From contig NZ_LT906448.1 in assembly GCF_900186835.1 (NCBI RefSeq), positions 186,001 to 250,000 on the forward strand: a stretch of DNA of 64,000 nucleotides. The letters are read 5' to 3'. Shown one piece after another: positions 22,756 through 32,558 of the stretch (the first letter of the stretch is position 1; every line of letters starts with the position of its first letter). This DNA is from Pasteurella dagmatis (GTDB lineage Bacteria > Pseudomonadota > Gammaproteobacteria > Enterobacterales > Pasteurellaceae). The notes under the pieces were generated by a model. The model did no database searches. It was not told where the DNA came from and saw nothing but the letters and a program-made list of their open reading frames with translations. The position numbers were made by a program, and so were the translations under genes.

Positions 22756-23449
22756 TCAATTTTATCCTTTGCATCATATTCCTAAGGATTTATTGACGGA
22801 AAAATTATACCAATCCATCGAGGATAAAAATGTAAGAGTGAAAATGCGCCATCGTTGTCGTTGGGTTGCGCATTTCTTGCTATGGTCCTTACTGAACACT
22901 TCCCAAAAATCAACCGCACTTTTAAAGCATATTAACTACACCGATTCAGGGCGACCCCAATTTCCCAATGATGAGGTTGATTTTAATATCAGCCATTCTG
23001 GTGAATGGGTAGCGGTGATTTTGCATATTAATGAGGGGGGGAAGGCGGTGGTTGGGATTGATATTGAATTTCCACAGCGTGAGCGAAATTATACTGGATT
23101 GCTTACACATTTCTCTACTTACAGCGAACAACTTTGGTTTCAACAAATGAGTTTAGCACAACAGCCAAGAGCATTCTATCTAAGTTGGTGTTTAAGAGAA
23201 GCTGTATTGAAATCACAAGGTATTGGGATTGTGAAGCTATCAGAGGTGAGTCACGATCCTATTTTACGTAAAATTCAGTCAAATTATTGTCCAGCGGGGT
23301 CATTGATCTTCACTAATGAACTACCATTTTATTTGGCATTTTTTATTAATACCGATGAAACAGAGCATATCAACTACTCTTGTTGGGATGGGGATAAGCT
23401 CTTACCCCAGTTCTTGAAACAAAAATTGATTTATCAAGTAAATGGCTAA
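22724..23449 (+). CDS. 4'-phosphopantetheinyl transferase, Sfp type
   Basis: Transfers phosphopantetheine from CoA to a serine of a carrier protein. The 241-residue protein is of the longer Sfp/HetI type, not the short AcpS type: it has [14 protein letters not shown] near 87, the metal site [12 protein letters not shown] near 110, and [14 protein letters not shown] near 159, matching the W-x2-(K/R)EA-x-(L)K motif. No synthase or carrier protein gene is near, so its target is unknown; in Haemophilus-type genomes lacking other copies it might serve ACP. The flanking DNA contains a decayed gene, so this is a more variable spot between cgtA and hflK. Confidence 0.85.
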   Translation: MATYIAWGNINQFYPLHHIPKDLLTEKLYQSIEDKNVRVKMRHRCRWVAHFLLWSLLNTSQKSTALLKHINYTDSGRPQFPNDEVDFNISHSGEWVAVILHINEGGKAVVGIDIEFPQRERNYTGLLTHFSTYSEQLWFQQMSLAQQPRAFYLSWCLREAVLKSQGIGIVKLSEVSHDPILRKIQSNYCPAGSLIFTNELPFYLAFFINTDETEHINYSCWDGDKLLPQFLKQKLIYQVNG

Positions 23450-23594
23450 AAACTGTTTTTTATTTAACCGCACTTTAAATTCATAAAAATATCCCCATTT
23501 AATAACGAGTTTCGTTAGACTTAAGACAATATTTTGTTTAGACTGTGACAATTTGTTTAAACTGATAACAATTTTTTGACAAATGGAGAAGGGA

Positions 23595-24833
23595 ATGTCA
23601 TTGAACGGTTCAGATCAAGATCCTTGGGGTAAGCCAGGGCAGAAGCAACCCGAAAGTAATCGTCCTAATAATGAGGGAGATAAAGGCTCAAATTGGAATG
23701 ATAATTCTCGAGGTAAGCAAAATAACCAAGAACAATCACCGCCAGATATTGAGGAAATGTTCAATAGCTTATTGAAAAAATTGGGTGGTAGTAATGGCGG
23801 TAATCGTAACCAATCAAATCAAGGAGGTTCCTTGAAATTGGGTAAATTACTACCGATTGTAATTTCTATTGGTGCGATTGTTTGGGGAGTAAGTGGATTT
23901 TACACCATAAAAGAAGCTGAACGTGGAGTAGTAATGCGTTTTGGTGAATTGCATTCTATTGTTCAACCAGGTTTAAATTGGCGACCAAATTTCATTGACC
24001 GTGTAGTACCAGTTAATGTAGAACAAGTGAAAGAGTTAAAAACACAAGGTTCTATGTTGACACAAGACGAAAATATGGTGAAAGTCGAAATGACGGTTCA
24101 ATATCGTGTTCATGATCCTGCTAAATATCTATTCAGTGTAACTAATGCAGATGATAGCTTGAATCAAGCAACAGACAGTGCTTTGCGTTATGTCATTGGT
24201 CATATGTCGATGGATGATATTTTGACTACAGGCCGTTCAGTTGTGCGTGAAAATACTTGGAAAACCTTAAATTCAATTATCGAATCTTATGATATGGGTC
24301 TTGAAGTTGTTGATGTGAACTTCCAGTCTGCTCGTCCACCAGAAGAAGTAAAAGATGCATTTGATGATGCAATTAAAGCGCAAGAGGACGAACAACGTTA
24401 TATTCGTGAAGCAGAAGCTTATGCAAGAGAGAGAGAGCCGATTGCTCGAGGTGATGCACAGCGTATTTTAGAAGAGGCTACTGCTTATAAAGATCGTGTT
24501 GTATTAGATGCGAAAGGAGAAGTGGAGCGTTTCCAACGTTTATTGCCTGAATTTAAACTTGCGCCAGAATTATTGCGTGAACGTTTATACATCCAAACAA
24601 TGGAAAAAGTGATGGCAAATACACCTAAAGTGATGTTGGATGGTAACAACGGCAATAACTTAACTGTATTACCGTTAGAGCAGATTTTAAAAGGTAAGAG
24701 CAATAAAAATGTTCAACAAAATGTGGTAGAAGAAACAAAACCAACGATTCGTATCGACACGGCACCATCAAATTCTGTGCCAGTGATTCCACAATCAAGA
24801 CAAGAAAGTACTCGCCAAGGGAGATTTAATTAA
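23595..24833 (+). CDS. hflK: FtsH protease modulator HflK
   Basis: Membrane SPFH protein that with HflC forms a cage around the FtsH protease and limits its attack on membrane proteins. The 412-residue protein has a Gly/Asn/Gln-rich cytoplasmic N-terminus (about 1-75), one membrane helix (LLPIVISIGAIVWGVSGFY, about 85-105), the SPFH domain (FGELHSIVQPGLNWRPNFID onwards) and a coiled-coil region with EEVKDAFDDAIKAQEDEQRY. The ATG at 23595 is chosen because GGAG lies six bases before it; the ATG at 23583 has none. It overlaps hflC by one base (TAATG). Confidence 0.95.
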   Translation: MSLNGSDQDPWGKPGQKQPESNRPNNEGDKGSNWNDNSRGKQNNQEQSPPDIEEMFNSLLKKLGGSNGGNRNQSNQGGSLKLGKLLPIVISIGAIVWGVSGFYTIKEAERGVVMRFGELHSIVQPGLNWRPNFIDRVVPVNVEQVKELKTQGSMLTQDENMVKVEMTVQYRVHDPAKYLFSVTNADDSLNQATDSALRYVIGHMSMDDILTTGRSVVRENTWKTLNSIIESYDMGLEVVDVNFQSARPPEEVKDAFDDAIKAQEDEQRYIREAEAYAREREPIARGDAQRILEEATAYKDRVVLDAKGEVERFQRLLPEFKLAPELLRERLYIQTMEKVMANTPKVMLDGNNGNNLTVLPLEQILKGKSNKNVQQNVVEETKPTIRIDTAPSNSVPVIPQSRQESTRQGRFN

Positions 24834-25723
24834 TGCGTAAATTTTTAACCCCTGTCATTGTTATTATTGCAGCACTCTTGTACTCAAGCATTGTGATTGT
24901 GTCGGAAGGTACTCGAGGTATTATGTTGCGCTTTAGCAAAGTACATCGTGATGCAGACAATAAAGTTGTGGTGTATAACCCCGGTTTACATTTTAAAATC
25001 CCTTTAATTGACTCAATTAAAATTTTAGATGCTCGTATCCGCACGCTTGATGGTCAAGCAGACCGTTTTGTGACTGTTGAGAAAAAAGACTTGCTTGTTG
25101 ACTCTTATGTGAAATGGAGAATCAGCGATTTTGGTCGTTTCTATACGGCAACAGGTGGTGGTGATTATGCCCAAGCTTCTAACTTATTACGCCGTAAAGT
25201 GAATGACCGTTTACGTTCTGAAATTGGTTCAAGAACTATCAAAGATATCGTTTCAGGTACACGTGGTGAGTTAATGGAAGGGGCTCGTAAAGCATTAAAT
25301 ACTGGTGCTGATAGTACAGCAGAACTAGGTATTGAAGTGGTTGATGTGCGTGTAAAACAAATCAACTTACCTGATGAAGTATCTTCTTCTATTTATCAAC
25401 GTATGAGAGCGGAACGTGATGCCGTAGCGCGTGAACATCGTTCACAAGGTCGTGAAAAAGCAGCATTTATTCAAGCAGATGTTGATCGTAAGGTCACACT
25501 GATTTTGGCTAACGCAAACCGTTCAGCACAAGAATTACGTGGTTCGGGAGATGCTATTGCTGCGAAAGTATTCTCAGATGCTTTTGCTCACGATCCTGCT
25601 TTTTATAGCTTTTTAAGAAGTTTGAAGGCATATGAAAGCAGCTTTGCAAACTCATCAGAAAATATGATGATTCTAAAACCGGATAGTGAATTCTTCCGTT
25701 TTATGAAAGCACCGACAAAGTAA
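24833..25723 (+). CDS. hflC: FtsH protease modulator HflC
   Basis: Partner of HflK in the HflKC complex. The 296-residue protein has an N-terminal membrane anchor (FLTPVIVIIAALLYSSIVIV), an SPFH domain with GIMLRFSKVHRD and NPGLHFKIPLIDSIKILDAR, and the coiled coil with RMRAERDAVAREHRSQGREKA. It is shorter than E. coli HflC (334), as in other Pasteurellaceae. The start codon overlaps the hflK stop, so translation is coupled. A strong terminator follows. Confidence 0.96.
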   Translation: MRKFLTPVIVIIAALLYSSIVIVSEGTRGIMLRFSKVHRDADNKVVVYNPGLHFKIPLIDSIKILDARIRTLDGQADRFVTVEKKDLLVDSYVKWRISDFGRFYTATGGGDYAQASNLLRRKVNDRLRSEIGSRTIKDIVSGTRGELMEGARKALNTGADSTAELGIEVVDVRVKQINLPDEVSSSIYQRMRAERDAVAREHRSQGREKAAFIQADVDRKVTLILANANRSAQELRGSGDAIAAKVFSDAFAHDPAFYSFLRSLKAYESSFANSSENMMILKPDSEFFRFMKAPTK

Positions 25724-25746
25724 GAGATTAAATCAGTAAAGAAAAA

Positions 25747-25772
25747 GGCATCAAATTTGATGCCTTTTGTTT
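25747..25772. terminator. Terminator between hflC and darP
   Basis: GGCATCAAATTTGATGCC is a perfect 18-base dyad with AAAAA before and TTTTGTTTTTTT after. It lies between converging genes and can serve both. Confidence 0.9.
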
Positions 25773-25786
25773 TTTTGAAATTTTAT

Positions 25787-26332
25787 TTATTCTTCAAGCC
25801 CCAATTCTTTTAGATATTGGAAAATCTCACGATAGGCTTTTGGTGGCTTGTTTTGATCTTTTTCTTTTTGTGCTGCACGAATGAGATTACGTAAATGTTG
25901 GCTATCAGCTTGTGGATATTCATCCAATAATTGTGTGAGAGCATTATTATTCACAATTAATTGATCGCGTAACATCTCTAATTTATGTAGCATTGCTTGT
26001 TGTTGGTTATGCTTATTTTCTAATTTTTCTAGTGCTTCTTCTATTGGCTCAGCATCCATACTACGCAAAATTTTGCCGATATATTGCAGTTGGCGGCGTT
26101 TAGCTTCTTTTTGTAAGCGCTGAGCAAGCTCAACTGCTTCTAATAATTTATCGTCTAATGGAATTTTATCTAATTTCGCTTTAGTGAGATTGACAAGTTT
26201 TTCACCAAGCTTTTTGAGTGCTTCAGCATCACGTTTAATTTCACTTTTACTTACCCAAATAATCTCTTCTTGTTCTTGGTCGTCCCAATCTTGCTTTTCC
26301 CAGTCAATCTTATTTTTTCCACGCTTTGCCAT
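25787..26332 (-). CDS. darP: Ribosome-associated protein DarP (YjgA, DUF615)
   Basis: Late 50S subunit assembly factor; the E. coli protein binds pre-50S particles. The 181-residue protein (E. coli 183) is highly charged and helical: [20 protein letters not shown] near 27, [19 protein letters not shown]-type segment near 60, [20 protein letters not shown] near 78, and [20 protein letters not shown] near the C-terminus. The ATG at 26332 gives the family start MAKRGK and has GGAAAA before it; the longer frame reaches into the pmbA promoter region. It is divergent from pmbA, as in E. coli. Confidence 0.93.
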   Translation of the reverse strand: MAKRGKNKIDWEKQDWDDQEQEEIIWVSKSEIKRDAEALKKLGEKLVNLTKAKLDKIPLDDKLLEAVELAQRLQKEAKRRQLQYIGKILRSMDAEPIEEALEKLENKHNQQQAMLHKLEMLRDQLIVNNNALTQLLDEYPQADSQHLRNLIRAAQKEKDQNKPPKAYREIFQYLKELGLEE

Positions 26333-26441
26333 TTTCTTTTCCTTAATTTCACGAAAATAAAAGAACATTTTAGCACGGAAATCCAAAATAAGATAAAATG
26401 CCACATCATTGCTTAATGATAAGCAGAAAGGAAGGTATTTA

Positions 26442-27797
26442 ATGAAAACTCAAGAAAATTCGACCGCACTTTTAAAGCAACAAGAACAAGCCTTGCGTGA
26501 TGCGGTGAGCTATGCGATTGAAACAGCACAAAAAGCGGGTGCAACAGCTGAAGTTGCAGTGACAAAAGTGAGTGGGCTATCAGTTTCAACACGTTTGCAA
26601 GAAATCGAAAATGTTGAATTTAATAATGATGGCGCGTTAGGCATTTCAGTTTATTTAGGTCAACAAAAAGGCAATGCTTCAACCTCAGATTTAAGCCCAG
26701 AAGCGATTAAAAATGCAGTTGAAGCGGCATTAGCCATTGCCAAATATACCTCTCCAGATGAATGTTCAGGTTTAGCAGAAAAAGAATTAATGGCATTTGA
26801 TGCCCCTGATTTGGATTTATATCATGCAACAGAGATTGATGTTGATAAAGCGGTTGAGCTCGCATTAAGTGCTGAAACAGCAGCATTGTCTTATGATAAA
26901 CGTATCGTAAATAGTGAAGGGGCGGCATTTAACTCGCATACCGGTGTGCGAGTGTATGGTAATAGCCACGGAATGTTGCAAAGTTATTTATCAAGCCGTT
27001 ATTCATTGTCCTGCTCTGTTATCGCTGGTGTTGAGGATCAATTAGAACGTGATTATGAATATACCATTTCTCGTAATATGGGCATGCTCGAAAGTGCTAT
27101 GTGGGTAGGTGAAAATTGTGCGAAAAAAACGTTATCTCGTTTACAACCAAGAAAATTAGCCACTCAACAAGTACCTGTTGTGTTTTTAAATGATGTGGCA
27201 ACCGGATTAGTTAGCCATTTAACCGCGGCAATTAGTGGTGGCAGTTTATATCGTAAAGCGAGCTTTTTACTGGATCATTTAGGTAAACAAGTTTTGCCTG
27301 ATTGGTTTGAAATTTCTGAACATCCGCATTTAATTGGACAGCTTGCTTCATCTCCATTTGATAGTGAAGGGGTTCGTACGCAAGATCGCAGTATTATTTC
27401 ACAAGGGATTTTGCAAACTTACTTGCTCACAAGTTATAGCGGTAAAAAATTAGGTATGCAAAGCACTGGCCACGCAGGCGGTATTCATAACTGGTTAGTA
27501 AAACCCAATACACAAGGTGGTTTGACCACGTTGTTAAAACAAATGGGAACTGGTTTATTAGTGACTGATTTAATGGGGCACGGTGTTAATTTAGTAACGG
27601 GAGATTATTCTCGTGGTGCGGCAGGTTTTTGGGTTGAGAATGGCGAGATCCAGTATCCAGTAGCGGAAATCACGATTGCAGGCGACTTAAAAGAGATGCT
27701 ACGTAACATCGTGGCAGTCGGTGATGATATTGAATACCGTTCTAATATTCAGACAGGATCAATTTTATTAGAGAGTTTGAAAGTTTCAGGAAATTAA
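26442..27797 (+). CDS. pmbA: Metalloprotease subunit PmbA (TldE)
   Basis: Second subunit of the TldD/TldE peptidase; it lacks the zinc ligands but shapes the chamber. The 451-residue protein (E. coli 450) contains [19 protein letters not shown] near 42, [19 protein letters not shown] near 165, and C-terminal [20 protein letters not shown], a hallmark of the family. The ATG at 26442 follows AAGGAAGG; an earlier ATG gives a non-conserved extension. An uptake core lies at the very start of the gene. The catalytic partner tldD is at 13.5 kb. Confidence 0.95.
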   Translation: MKTQENSTALLKQQEQALRDAVSYAIETAQKAGATAEVAVTKVSGLSVSTRLQEIENVEFNNDGALGISVYLGQQKGNASTSDLSPEAIKNAVEAALAIAKYTSPDECSGLAEKELMAFDAPDLDLYHATEIDVDKAVELALSAETAALSYDKRIVNSEGAAFNSHTGVRVYGNSHGMLQSYLSSRYSLSCSVIAGVEDQLERDYEYTISRNMGMLESAMWVGENCAKKTLSRLQPRKLATQQVPVVFLNDVATGLVSHLTAAISGGSLYRKASFLLDHLGKQVLPDWFEISEHPHLIGQLASSPFDSEGVRTQDRSIISQGILQTYLLTSYSGKKLGMQSTGHAGGIHNWLVKPNTQGGLTTLLKQMGTGLLVTDLMGHGVNLVTGDYSRGAAGFWVENGEIQYPVAEITIAGDLKEMLRNIVAVGDDIEYRSNIQTGSILLESLKVSGN

Positions 27798-27811
27798 TAA
27801 AATTTTATGAA

Positions 27812-27856
27812 AATGAGAATAATTCCTATTGACAATAAAAAAGGATTTGCTAATAT
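27812..27856 (+). promoter_or_regulatory. Fur box and extended -10 promoter of a small RNA
   Basis: AATGAGAAT-A-ATTCCTATT at 27812-27830 is a 9-1-9 dyad with 7 of 9 paired positions, typical of Fur operators. It runs into the -35 TTGACA (27829-27834). After 16 bases comes TGC-TAATAT (27848-27856), an extended -10. Fur with iron would block polymerase, so transcription should rise in low iron. No start codon with a ribosome site follows for an obvious protein. Confidence 0.8.
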
Positions 27857-27862
27857 GTGCAC

Positions 27863-27994
27863 ATCTGTTAGGAAGCCAGTTGAAGATAATAAGCAGTTTT
27901 TTTCAGTTAGAGTCAATACTCCGAGCAGGTAGAGTAGAAAGTAAATTCGTTAGGGTATTTATGGGGCTGAGGTTTAAACTTCAGCCTTTTTTTT
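27863..27994 (+). ncRNA. Candidate Fur-regulated small RNA (HrrF/RyhB-like)
   Basis: About 132 nt from the predicted start near 27863 to the end of the T run. The 3' end is an ideal intrinsic terminator: GGCTGAGGTTT pairs with AAACTTCAGCC (27965-27986) followed by eight T. The promoter is Fur-controlled. The 64-codon open frame that covers this stretch starts inside the promoter and has no ribosome site, so an RNA product is more likely. Haemophilus influenzae has a reported Fur-repressed sRNA, HrrF; this could be its counterpart, but I cannot compare sequences. Alternative: a leader of hpt, though the terminator lies about 40 bases before hpt. Confidence 0.75.
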
Positions 27995-28034
27995 GTAAAA
28001 TAAACCTTTATAACCCTATCTAAAGGTAAATCGA

Positions 28035-28574
28035 ATGAAAAAGCATCACGTTGATATTCTTATCTCTGAAGAAGAAGTCCGTTCTCGTATTCAAGCATTA
28101 GGTCGTGAAATCACTCAGCATTATCAACAGCAAAATATTGATAAAGTTATTGTTGTTGGTCTTTTACGTGGTTCTTTTATGTTTATGGCGGATTTAGTGC
28201 GTGAAATTAGCTTACCTGTTGAAATTGAATTTATGACTACATCAAGCTACGGTAGTGGAATGACCACAAGCCATGATGTGAAAATCAGTAAAGATCTTGA
28301 CGGTGATATTAAAGATGAACATGTTTTAATTGTGGAAGACATTATTGATACGGGTTATACCTTGTCAAAAGTTCGTGAGATTTTAAATTTGCGTGATCCT
28401 ATGTCTTTACGTATTTGCACATTATTAGATAAACCTTCTCGTCGTGAAGTGGAGGTGCCAGTTGAATGGGTTGGCTTCACAATTCCAGATGAATTTGTGG
28501 TTGGTTATGGTATTGATTATGCACAGCGTTATCGCAATTTAGGTTATATTGGTAATGTTGTCTTAGAAGAATGA
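28035..28574 (+). CDS. hpt: Hypoxanthine phosphoribosyltransferase
   Basis: Purine salvage enzyme that makes IMP (and some GMP) from the base and PRPP. The 179-residue protein has [18 protein letters not shown] near 40, the PRPP motif [14 protein letters not shown] near 98, and a C-terminal [18 protein letters not shown]. Length matches E. coli Hpt (178). It begins 40 bp after the small RNA terminator, with gmhA 27 bp downstream. TAAAGG before the start is a weak ribosome site. Confidence 0.94.
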   Translation: MKKHHVDILISEEEVRSRIQALGREITQHYQQQNIDKVIVVGLLRGSFMFMADLVREISLPVEIEFMTTSSYGSGMTTSHDVKISKDLDGDIKDEHVLIVEDIIDTGYTLSKVREILNLRDPMSLRICTLLDKPSRREVEVPVEWVGFTIPDEFVVGYGIDYAQRYRNLGYIGNVVLEE

Positions 28575-28577
28575 TAA

Positions 28578-29186
<609 letters not shown>

Positions 29187-29205
29187 GTCTCTTTAGTACA
29201 AGAAA

Positions 29206-29236
29206 AATCCCCAACTATTCGGTTGGGGATTTTTTT
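29206..29236 (+). terminator. gmhA terminator
   Basis: AATCCCCAAC (29206-29215) pairs with GTTGGGGATT, followed by six or more T. Confidence 0.92.
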
Positions 29237-29251
29237 ATCTATTTTCAAAAT

Positions 29252-29305
29252 TTGTACAAAATTTCATTTGCATAATTATGCATTAAATATTAATATTATT
29301 TCAAT
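29252..29305 (+). promoter_or_regulatory. artPIQM promoter with tandem ArgR boxes
   Basis: Box 1 (29267-29284) reads TT-TGCAT-AATT-ATGCA-TT, a perfect palindrome with one symmetric difference per half from the ARG box. Box 2 (29288-29305) reads TA-TTAAT-ATTA-TTTCA-AT, two differences from consensus. Their centres are 21 bp apart, as for E. coli ArgR sites. TTGCAT (29268-29273) and TAATAT (29291-29296) are 17 bp apart and lie inside the boxes, so ArgR binding would exclude polymerase. Confidence 0.75.
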
Positions 29306-29332
29306 TATGCAGATTATAGAGATTTTCAAAGA

Positions 29333-30064
29333 ATGGCAATTCGTGTTAAAAATTTAAACTTTTTTTATGGTTCTTCTCAAACTCTTTTTAATATTAATTT
29401 AGATGCTGAAGAAGGCGAAACCGTTGTATTACTTGGCCCAAGTGGCGCAGGTAAAAGTACATTAATCCGCACATTAAACTTACTTGAAGTGCCTGCTTCA
29501 GGTCAGCTTGAGATTGCAAACAATCAATTTGACTTATCTTCAGATACAACAAATCCGAAAAAAATTCGTCAATTAAGACAAGATGTGGGAATGGTATTTC
29601 AACAATATAACTTATGGCCACATTTAACAGTAATTGAGAATTTGATTGAAGCGCCTAAGAATGTGTTAGGCTTAGATAACGCAACCGCAAAAACTCAAGC
29701 ATTAGAATTACTAAAACGCTTACGTTTAGAAAAATTTGCAGATCGTTTCCCATTACATTTATCAGGGGGGCAGCAACAGCGTGTTGCGATTGCAAGAGCA
29801 TTAATGATGAAACCACAAGTTTTATTATTTGATGAGCCAACAGCAGCGTTAGACCCTGAAATTACAGCGCAGGTAGTGGGGATTATTAAAGAACTTCAAC
29901 AAACAGGCATTACGCAAGTGATTGTGACTCACGAAGTGGCAGTTGCTCGTAAAGTCGCAACCAAAGTTGTGTATATGGAGCAAGGTTATATCGTTGAAAT
30001 GGGCGATGCAAGTTGCTTTCAAAACCCACAAACAGAACAATTTAAACAATACTTATCACACTAA
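29333..30064 (+). CDS. artP: Arginine ABC transporter, ATPase ArtP
   Basis: Energy-coupling subunit of the arginine importer. The 243-residue protein (E. coli 242) has Walker [10 protein letters not shown] near 35, Q-loop FQQYNLWPH near 88, signature LSGGQQQR near 143 and Walker [15 protein letters not shown] near 163, then the switch [16 protein letters not shown]. It is the first gene of artPIQM. The start is the ATG at 29333; no strong ribosome site is visible. Confidence 0.95.
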   Translation: MAIRVKNLNFFYGSSQTLFNINLDAEEGETVVLLGPSGAGKSTLIRTLNLLEVPASGQLEIANNQFDLSSDTTNPKKIRQLRQDVGMVFQQYNLWPHLTVIENLIEAPKNVLGLDNATAKTQALELLKRLRLEKFADRFPLHLSGGQQQRVAIARALMMKPQVLLFDEPTAALDPEITAQVVGIIKELQQTGITQVIVTHEVAVARKVATKVVYMEQGYIVEMGDASCFQNPQTEQFKQYLSH

Positions 30065-30077
30065 TAAAGGACACAAT

Positions 30078-30797
30078 ATGAAAAAATTACTTTTGACTGT
30101 ACTTTTAGCCAGTAGTGCATTAGTAGCAAGTGCTAAAGATATCACTTTCGCAATGGAGCCAAGCTATCCACCGTTTGAATCAACAAATGAGAAAGGTGAG
30201 ATTATTGGTTTTGATGTTGATATTGCAAATGCAATTTGTAAAGAAATTCAAGCAACTTGCCACTTCAAAGGTCAGGCGTTTGATAGCTTAATTAGTGGTT
30301 TGAAATTTAAACATTTTGATGCTTCAATTTCTGCGATTGATATTACGGAAGCTCGTGCAAAGCAAGTGAGCTTTAGTGAATCCTATTATGATAGTTCAGC
30401 AAGTTTTATTGCGGTGAAAGGTAAAGCAGATCTAACTACTGCTAAAAAAGTGGGCGTGCAAAATGGCACAACATTCCAACAATATGTTGTGGCTGAAGCA
30501 AAACAATATCAACCAGTTCCTTATGCAAGTTTGCAAAGTGCAATTTTAGATCTAAAAAATGGTCGTATTGATGTCATCTTTGGTGATACAGCGGTATTAG
30601 TCGATATGTTACAGAAAGAAGACAGCCTTGGCTTTGTTGGCGATAAAGTGACTAACAAAAAATATTTTGGTAACGGTTTAGGTATCGCTGTAAACAAAGC
30701 AAACAAAGAGCTTTTATCTGAATTAAATAAAGGCTTGGCGGCGATTAAAGCAAGCGGTGAATACCAAAAAATTTATGATAAATGGATGACGAAATAA
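30078..30797 (+). CDS. artI: Arginine ABC transporter, periplasmic binding protein ArtI
   Basis: Binds arginine in the periplasm and delivers it to ArtQM. The 239-residue precursor has a signal peptide ([19 protein letters not shown], cleavage before [15 protein letters not shown]). The mature part is a class 3 solute-binding fold with [36 protein letters not shown] and [13 protein letters not shown]. The start at 30078 gives the signal peptide; a longer in-frame reading from inside artP does not. It lies 13 bp after artP behind AAAGGA. There is no second binding protein such as ArtJ. Confidence 0.95.
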   Translation: MKKLLLTVLLASSALVASAKDITFAMEPSYPPFESTNEKGEIIGFDVDIANAICKEIQATCHFKGQAFDSLISGLKFKHFDASISAIDITEARAKQVSFSESYYDSSASFIAVKGKADLTTAKKVGVQNGTTFQQYVVAEAKQYQPVPYASLQSAILDLKNGRIDVIFGDTAVLVDMLQKEDSLGFVGDKVTNKKYFGNGLGIAVNKANKELLSELNKGLAAIKASGEYQKIYDKWMTK

Positions 30798-30803
30798 TCG
30801 ATT

Positions 30804-31475
30804 ATGTTTTCTGATTATCTTTCTTTGATGTATTCCGCAACCCTAATGACTTTAGGGTTAGCGGTTTGTTCGCTAATTGTTGGTTTGATTTTATCTATTC
30901 TCTTTGTGATATTAGAAACCAGTAAATGGGGAGGAATACGTAAACCTGCTTCAGTAATGATCGCTTTATTAAGAGGTTTGCCTGAGATCCTCGTGGTATT
31001 ATTAATTTACTTTGGTTCTACTGAGGTTGTCGAAATGATAACCGGTGAATTTATTCAATTTAGCGCATTCGGTTGTGGAGTTTTTGCCCTTTCTATTATT
31101 TTTGCAGCCTATGCATCACAGTCTTTACGTGGCGCAATTCAAGCTATTCCATTAGGTCAATGGGAGTCTGGTGCCGCATTAGGCTTAAGCCGTAGCTATA
31201 CCTTTGTGCATATAGTGATGCCACAAGTTTGGCGTCACGCCTTACCAGGTTTAAGTAATCAGTGGTTAGTTTTACTAAAAGATACTGCACTAGTGTCTTT
31301 AATCGGGGTGGATGACTTAATGCGTCAAGCGGAATTAGTGAATGCCAATACACATCAGCCATTTACTTGGTATGGGATCGCAGCCTTACTGTATTTAGCC
31401 ATTACTTTAATCAGCCAAGTGATTATTCGCAAATTGGAATATCGTTTTACTCGTTTTGAGAGAGGAGTGCAATAA
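30804..31475 (+). CDS. artQ: Arginine ABC transporter, permease ArtQ
   Basis: One of two membrane subunits of the importer. The 223-residue protein has about five helices and the permease coupling motif GAIQAIPLGQWESGAALGLS near 112, typical of polar amino acid permeases, then VMPQVWRHALPGLSNQWLVL. It is somewhat shorter than E. coli ArtQ (238). It starts six bases after artI and overlaps artM by one base. Assignment of Q versus M rests on order and resemblance. Confidence 0.93.
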   Translation: MFSDYLSLMYSATLMTLGLAVCSLIVGLILSILFVILETSKWGGIRKPASVMIALLRGLPEILVVLLIYFGSTEVVEMITGEFIQFSAFGCGVFALSIIFAAYASQSLRGAIQAIPLGQWESGAALGLSRSYTFVHIVMPQVWRHALPGLSNQWLVLLKDTALVSLIGVDDLMRQAELVNANTHQPFTWYGIAALLYLAITLISQVIIRKLEYRFTRFERGVQ

Positions 31476-32158
31476 TGATTCGGGAGTATTTTATGGTCAT
31501 TGCACAGGGTATTCCTACCAGTTTATTGCTCACTGTCGTATCTTTATTAGTTGCACTGGTGATTGCATTGCTATTCACCTTCGCTTTATCAATGGGCAAT
31601 AAAGTAGTGAATTGTGGGATTAATACCTATCTTACATTATTTACAGGAACACCTTTATTAGTCCAGTTTTTCTTGATTTATGCAGGCCCAGGTCAATTTG
31701 ATGTGATTGTACAAAGCCCTGTTTGGTCATTATTATCAAATGCGTGGTTTTGTGCGATGCTCACCTTGGCATTAAATAGTGCAGCATACACCACACAATT
31801 ATTCCACGGTGCTGTTAAGGCAATCAGCAAAGGGCAGTGGGAGAGTTGTGCTTCATTAGGTTTGACACGTTTGCAAACTTTAAAAATTTTGATTCCTTAT
31901 GCATTAAAACGTGCGTTACCTTCTTACAGTAATGAGATTATTTTGGTTTTCAAAGGCACAGCACTAGCTTCTACAATTACTATTATGGATATTATGGGCT
32001 ATGCGAGACAGCTTTATGGGACAGAATATGACGCATTGACTATTTATGGTATTGCAGGTGCAATTTATTTAGTGATTACAGGAATTGCTACTGTGCTATT
32101 ACGTAAATTAGAAAGTCGAGTGCTCTCATTTGAGCGTTTAGAAGTGGAAAAATCATAG
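31475..32158 (+). CDS. artM: Arginine ABC transporter, permease ArtM
   Basis: Second permease of the ArtPIQM importer, pairing with ArtQ. The 227-residue protein has helices at about 10-35, 55-75, 90-110, 155-175 and 190-210, and the coupling loop GAVKAISKGQWESCASLGLT near 112. NEIILVFKGTALASTITIMD matches polar amino acid permeases. The ATG overlaps the artQ stop (TAATG), so translation is coupled. A two-way terminator follows. Confidence 0.93.
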   Translation: MIREYFMVIAQGIPTSLLLTVVSLLVALVIALLFTFALSMGNKVVNCGINTYLTLFTGTPLLVQFFLIYAGPGQFDVIVQSPVWSLLSNAWFCAMLTLALNSAAYTTQLFHGAVKAISKGQWESCASLGLTRLQTLKILIPYALKRALPSYSNEIILVFKGTALASTITIMDIMGYARQLYGTEYDALTIYGIAGAIYLVITGIATVLLRKLESRVLSFERLEVEKS

Positions 32159-32182
32159 CTAAATTGTGTTTAAAGTGCGGTC

Positions 32183-32213
32183 AAAAAAGCGAGCTTTTGT
32201 TACTCGCTTTTTT
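32183..32213. terminator. Bidirectional terminator between artM and the zinc-ribbon gene
   Basis: AAAAAAGCGAG and CTCGCTTTTTT form an 11-base stem with a nine-base loop between two convergent genes. Confidence 0.92.
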
Positions 32214-32217
32214 ACTC

Positions 32218-32451
32218 TTATCCATTCACTACCCAACTCGCTATACCAATGACTAATGCAAAAATCATAAACCAGACTAAATGTAATTTCGCACTTTGCT
32301 TATTGATTTCTTGGTTGTGTAAGCGGCGTTCTTCTAATTTTTGTCGATAAATTTCTAAATTTTCTTCTTTAAAAGAAAATCCGCAATTTGGGCAAATGAT
32401 TGCACTTTCACTCACTTTATGACGGCATTCAGGGCAACGATTTAGTGCCAT
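32218..32451 (-). CDS. Small zinc-ribbon membrane protein of unknown function
   Basis: A 77-residue protein with two CxxC pairs at the N-terminus (CPECRHKVSESAIICPNCGFSF, pairs near residues 5 and 20), a charged helix (YRQKLEERRLHNQEINKQ), and one C-terminal membrane helix (VWFMIFALVIGIASWVV). The layout is that of zinc-ribbon tail-anchored proteins, with the ribbon in the cytoplasm. The ATG at 32451 follows GAGGAAA; a longer frame adds residues without a ribosome site. It stands alone between artM and cstA. No function can be given. Confidence 0.72.
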   Translation of the reverse strand: MALNRCPECRHKVSESAIICPNCGFSFKEENLEIYRQKLEERRLHNQEINKQSAKLHLVWFMIFALVIGIASWVVNG

Positions 32452-32558
32452 TTTTCCTCTCTTAGTTCTATCTGGGGTGAACAATCTTACAGCACATTAA
32501 AAGTGCGGTTATGTTTTTATTATTTTATTTCATGATATCAAGAAAAAGAACGACCTAA

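Noticed and set aside
23576-23581. TTGACA just before hflK
   Set aside because: It lies 14 bases before the chosen start codon, so it cannot be the -35 of an hflK promoter.
27829-28023. A 64-codon plus-strand open frame between pmbA and hpt
   Set aside because: It starts inside the -35 element, has no ribosome site, passes through the terminator hairpin and ends in AT-rich sequence. The RNA reading explains the region better.
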